NCBI GenBank assembly: GCA_934725285.1
Contig: CAKVBK010000071.1
Span: 1-9,541, forward strand
Direction: 5' to 3'
DNA: 9,541 nt
Origin: an uncultured Bacteroidales bacterium
Lineage (GTDB): Bacteria; Bacteroidota; Bacteroidia; Bacteroidales; UBA932
A program made the translations under genes and the position numbers. The stretch's first letter is position 1. Each line of letters starts with the position of its first letter. Of the stretch, positions 7,520 to 9,541 are shown piece after piece. A model generated the notes under the pieces. It saw only the letters and a list, made by a program, of their open reading frames with translations, did no database searches and had not been told where the DNA came from.

Positions 7520-8863
7520 TTAGCTTAATTTATAGACATTCTTTCCATTTATGTAATCCTCTTGGATCTGAGTCATCTTGAGAATCTCGTCTTTCGACAA
7601 AAGGTATAGGCTTTGCTCCGGATTGAGTATGTGGGAGATGAATTCCCGGATCTCATATCTGAGTCCATCGCCCATGAACGGGTAGAAGCACTTTCTGTTC
7701 ATGTTCTGATCCTCGAACCTCTGTTCGAAGTAGTCTGTCTTCCACCACGGGGCCGGAACGTAGATGTAACCTTTGGTTCCGGAGATGACCATATTCCCTT
7801 CGGTCTTGGCTCCGAGACCAACTTGGAATGATGCTGTTGCATTGTCGTAACGGAACACCGCCTTGGTGTACATGTCAACATCGTTCTTCATAATCGAGTA
7901 GAAGTTGATGTTCCGCACGTCACGCCCAAGCAGTTTGATGATCGGCAAAAGAGGAAAGCAGGCGTTCTCGTTCATGCTGCCGCCGAATTTGGAATGATCC
8001 AATTTTGAGGACGTCTCGTTGGTTAGGGTGGTGACAGAGGCGTTGATGTCCACGATCTTTCCGATCACACCGGATTTCAGCATTGAGACAAGGTGTCTGA
8101 AGGCCGGACAATAGGCCGTCTTGTGTGCCACCATAAGGGTCTTTCCATTGGCCTCGGCAATGGTGAACAGTTCCTCGGCCTCCGACAGATGCAGGACGAA
8201 AGGAGTCTCGCACAGTACGTGTTTTCCGGCAAGAAGAGCCGTTCTGACATATTCAAAATGAGTGTAGTGCGGTGACGCGATGTAGACCGCGTCGCAGTTC
8301 GCCAGCAGTTCGCCAATGGTCCGCGCTGCAAGTGGTATGTCATTGGCCGAGCGGAACGCTTCGCACTCCTCCAAGTCCGGATTGTAAACTGCGCTGATTG
8401 TGTTTCCGCTGACGAATTTAGCCTCCGGCACGAATCTTTTGGCGATACTTCCGGTTCCGATTATTCCTACCTTTACAGAGATCTGCTCCTCCCTGAGCTG
8501 CGTGCTGGATATGCCTTGGGTACGAGGCAGATAGACAACCTTGCAGTATTCCTTCAGGTAATCGAAGTAACCTTCCCAGTCAGAGCCTATCGCGAAGACA
8601 TCCACGTTGTACTTCTGGATGTCATCAATCTTCTGTCCTTTGTACTCCTCGATGATGACCTCGTCCGCGTAACCTGTATCCTTTACGGCCTGGACGCGTT
8701 TCATGACGCTGTCCCTCGTGTTCATCTTTCCGCGCTCAAGGTCGAAATTGTCTGTGGTCACCCCGACAATCAGCCAATCACCGAGTTCCTTTGCCCGGCG
8801 CAGCAGATTGATGTGCCCTTGATGCAGGACATCAAAAGTCCCGTAAGTGATAACCTTTTTCAT
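7520..8863 (-). CDS. Fusion: TagD-like cytidylyltransferase + Gfo/Idh/MocA oxidoreductase domain
   Basis: This 447-residue fusion starts best at the ATG at 8863, whose A overlaps the TGA stop of the aminotransferase (TGATG, coupled translation). A TTG one codon earlier gives one extra residue and is less likely. Residues 1-127 are a glycerol-3-phosphate cytidylyltransferase-like domain: GTFDVLHQGH with HxGH at 14-17, FAIGSDWEG, and RTQGISSTQLR (115-124, the family's R-T-x-G-I-S-T-T). These activate a phosphate head group with CTP. The arginine of TagD IRYVD is glycine here (TGYAD, G64), so the substrate may differ. Residues 130-447 are a Gfo/Idh/MocA-type NAD(P) dehydrogenase: Rossmann GIIGTGSIAKRF (133-144), then CETPF (218-222), where the usual E-K-P lysine is threonine. 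The usual D-I-G-x-x-x-H region reads NENACFP (298-304). The second half may be inactive, binding-only or altered in chemistry. Confidence 0.88.
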   Translation of the reverse strand: MKKVITYGTFDVLHQGHINLLRRAKELGDWLIVGVTTDNFDLERGKMNTRDSVMKRVQAVKDTGYADEVIIEEYKGQKIDDIQKYNVDVFAIGSDWEGYFDYLKEYCKVVYLPRTQGISSTQLREEQISVKVGIIGTGSIAKRFVPEAKFVSGNTISAVYNPDLEECEAFRSANDIPLAARTIGELLANCDAVYIASPHYTHFEYVRTALLAGKHVLCETPFVLHLSEAEELFTIAEANGKTLMVAHKTAYCPAFRHLVSMLKSGVIGKIVDINASVTTLTNETSSKLDHSKFGGSMNENACFPLLPIIKLLGRDVRNINFYSIMKNDVDMYTKAVFRYDNATASFQVGLGAKTEGNMVISGTKGYIYVPAPWWKTDYFEQRFEDQNMNRKCFYPFMGDGLRYEIREFISHILNPEQSLYLLSKDEILKMTQIQEDYINGKNVYKLS

Positions 8864-9541
8864 CAAACGATCTCTGATTCGATCATGTGGATGCGTTCTG
8901 CGAGAGTGCGGAGCTCCTCATCGGTCTGGAGGCCCATGTGGGAGATCCTGTAGAATCCAGGAATTGAGCCTGGCATGATGTAAGTCCCGTAACGCTCGAT
9001 CAGCCCCCTGAATATCCTGCGCTCGGCCGTGTCCCTTGTCTGGATTGCCGTGATGGCGTAAGAAGGGTTTTCCGCCGGCATCGCCCAGCCGTATTTCCGG
9101 CATTCCTCGCGGAACACTCCGGCCCTGTGGCGCACCTGGGAGATGTTGAACGACTCACCGCCCTGCTCTTTGATCTGCCTTAGTCTCGCGTTGAGCTGGA
9201 GGTAGATAAGGGTCGCCGGGCTGAACGGAGTCTGCCCTCTTTTGAGATTGCCCAGATTGTCATCGAAGTCCCAATAGTAACCTTTATGGGCATATTTATA
9301 ACCTTCTAACCTTTTGCTGATAAACAGGATGGACAGTCCCGGAGGAATATTCAGGCCTTTCTGTGTGCTTGTGACACAGATGTCTATTCCGAGCGCGTCC
9401 ATGTCCAGTTCCTCGGCGAGGAATGAGCTGATCACATCTACAACAAGCGAGACGTTGTGCCGGTGGCATATTCCGGAAATCTTCTCAAGGTTGAAAAGTT
9501 GGCCGGTCGAGGTCTCGTGGTGCTGGCAGAGGAACACTTCC
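8863..9541 (-). CDS. Class V PLP aminotransferase, PhnW-like fold, N-terminus off window
   Basis: This is the C-terminal 226 residues of a class V (fold-type I) aminotransferase. The frame continues past the right edge (…Glu-Val-Phe-Leu-Cys), so the GTG at 9537 is not a start. Conserved features in order are CQHHETSTGQLFN (the ETTTG-like segment of 2-aminoethylphosphonate transaminases), LVVDVISSF with the Asp that holds the PLP ring nitrogen (codon 9436-9438), TSTQKGLNIPPG with the PLP-Schiff-base lysine (codon 9358-9360), and RGQTPFSPAT. Known relatives include PhnW (AEP:pyruvate), alanine-glyoxylate and serine-pyruvate aminotransferases. The ETSTG element and the cytidylyltransferase-LicD neighbours make an AEP-type or similar amine substrate plausible but not proven. 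Its TGA overlaps the next gene's ATG by one base. It should head, or follow other genes of, a minus-strand operon whose beginning is outside the window. Confidence 0.85.
   Translation of the reverse strand, partial: EVFLCQHHETSTGQLFNLEKISGICHRHNVSLVVDVISSFLAEELDMDALGIDICVTSTQKGLNIPPGLSILFISKRLEGYKYAHKGYYWDFDDNLGNLKRGQTPFSPATLIYLQLNARLRQIKEQGGESFNISQVRHRAGVFREECRKYGWAMPAENPSYAITAIQTRDTAERRIFRGLIERYGTYIMPGSIPGFYRISHMGLQTDEELRTLAERIHMIESEIV

Noticed and set aside
8863..9537. GTG at 9537 as the aminotransferase start
   Set aside because: The frame continues into the right edge and the visible part is only the C-terminal portion of a class V aminotransferase.

Overview
The window looks like chromosome of a member of the Bacteroidota, probably of the order Bacteroidales. 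The grounds are TAnnTTTG-type -7 promoter boxes ahead of three transcription units, mostly weak or absent Shine-Dalgarno sequences, a tRNA-Gln without an encoded CCA, and a UvrA and an alanine racemase that resemble what I remember of Bacteroidota homologues. Base composition looks roughly balanced. No plasmid, phage, transposase or CRISPR signature was seen.

Layout. (1) Positions 1-816, plus: the C-terminal part of an organophosphate:phosphate antiporter-type MFS transporter, cut by the left edge. (2) 834-1523, minus: a membrane-anchored YugP-type zinc metallopeptidase, convergent with the transporter. (3) 1706-2821, plus: a stand-alone alanine racemase with its own -7 box. (4) 2837-3412, minus: a DJ-1/PfpI-family protein, preceded on the same strand by tRNA-Gln(UUG) at 3465-3535. 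That tRNA has a good promoter and a near-textbook intrinsic terminator. (5) 3667-6531, plus: a 954-residue UvrA-family excinuclease subunit whose first zinc module lacks one cysteine pair. (6) 6532-6688: a non-coding gap with a 70-nt inverted repeat, probably a two-way terminator, and a small REP-like hairpin. (7) 6689 to the right edge, minus: three tightly packed genes read right to left, namely a class V aminotransferase (N-terminus off the window), a cytidylyltransferase / Gfo-Idh-MocA fusion, and a LicD-family phosphotransferase.

Most of the window is housekeeping: cell-wall D-alanine supply, DNA repair, protein quality control and a tRNA. The right-hand cassette is the part most worth study. 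A PLP aminotransferase of the PhnW-like fold type makes an amine, a cytidylyltransferase domain would activate a phospho- or phosphono-head group as its CMP/CDP derivative, and a LicD-type enzyme would move that head group onto a surface glycan. This resembles nucleotidyl-activated phosphonate (2-aminoethylphosphonate) or phospho-alditol decoration pathways. The fusion's oxidoreductase half lacks the family's usual catalytic lysine and the Asp/His motif, so its role is open. The deciding genes (for example pepM and ppd) would lie beyond the right edge and cannot be seen here.
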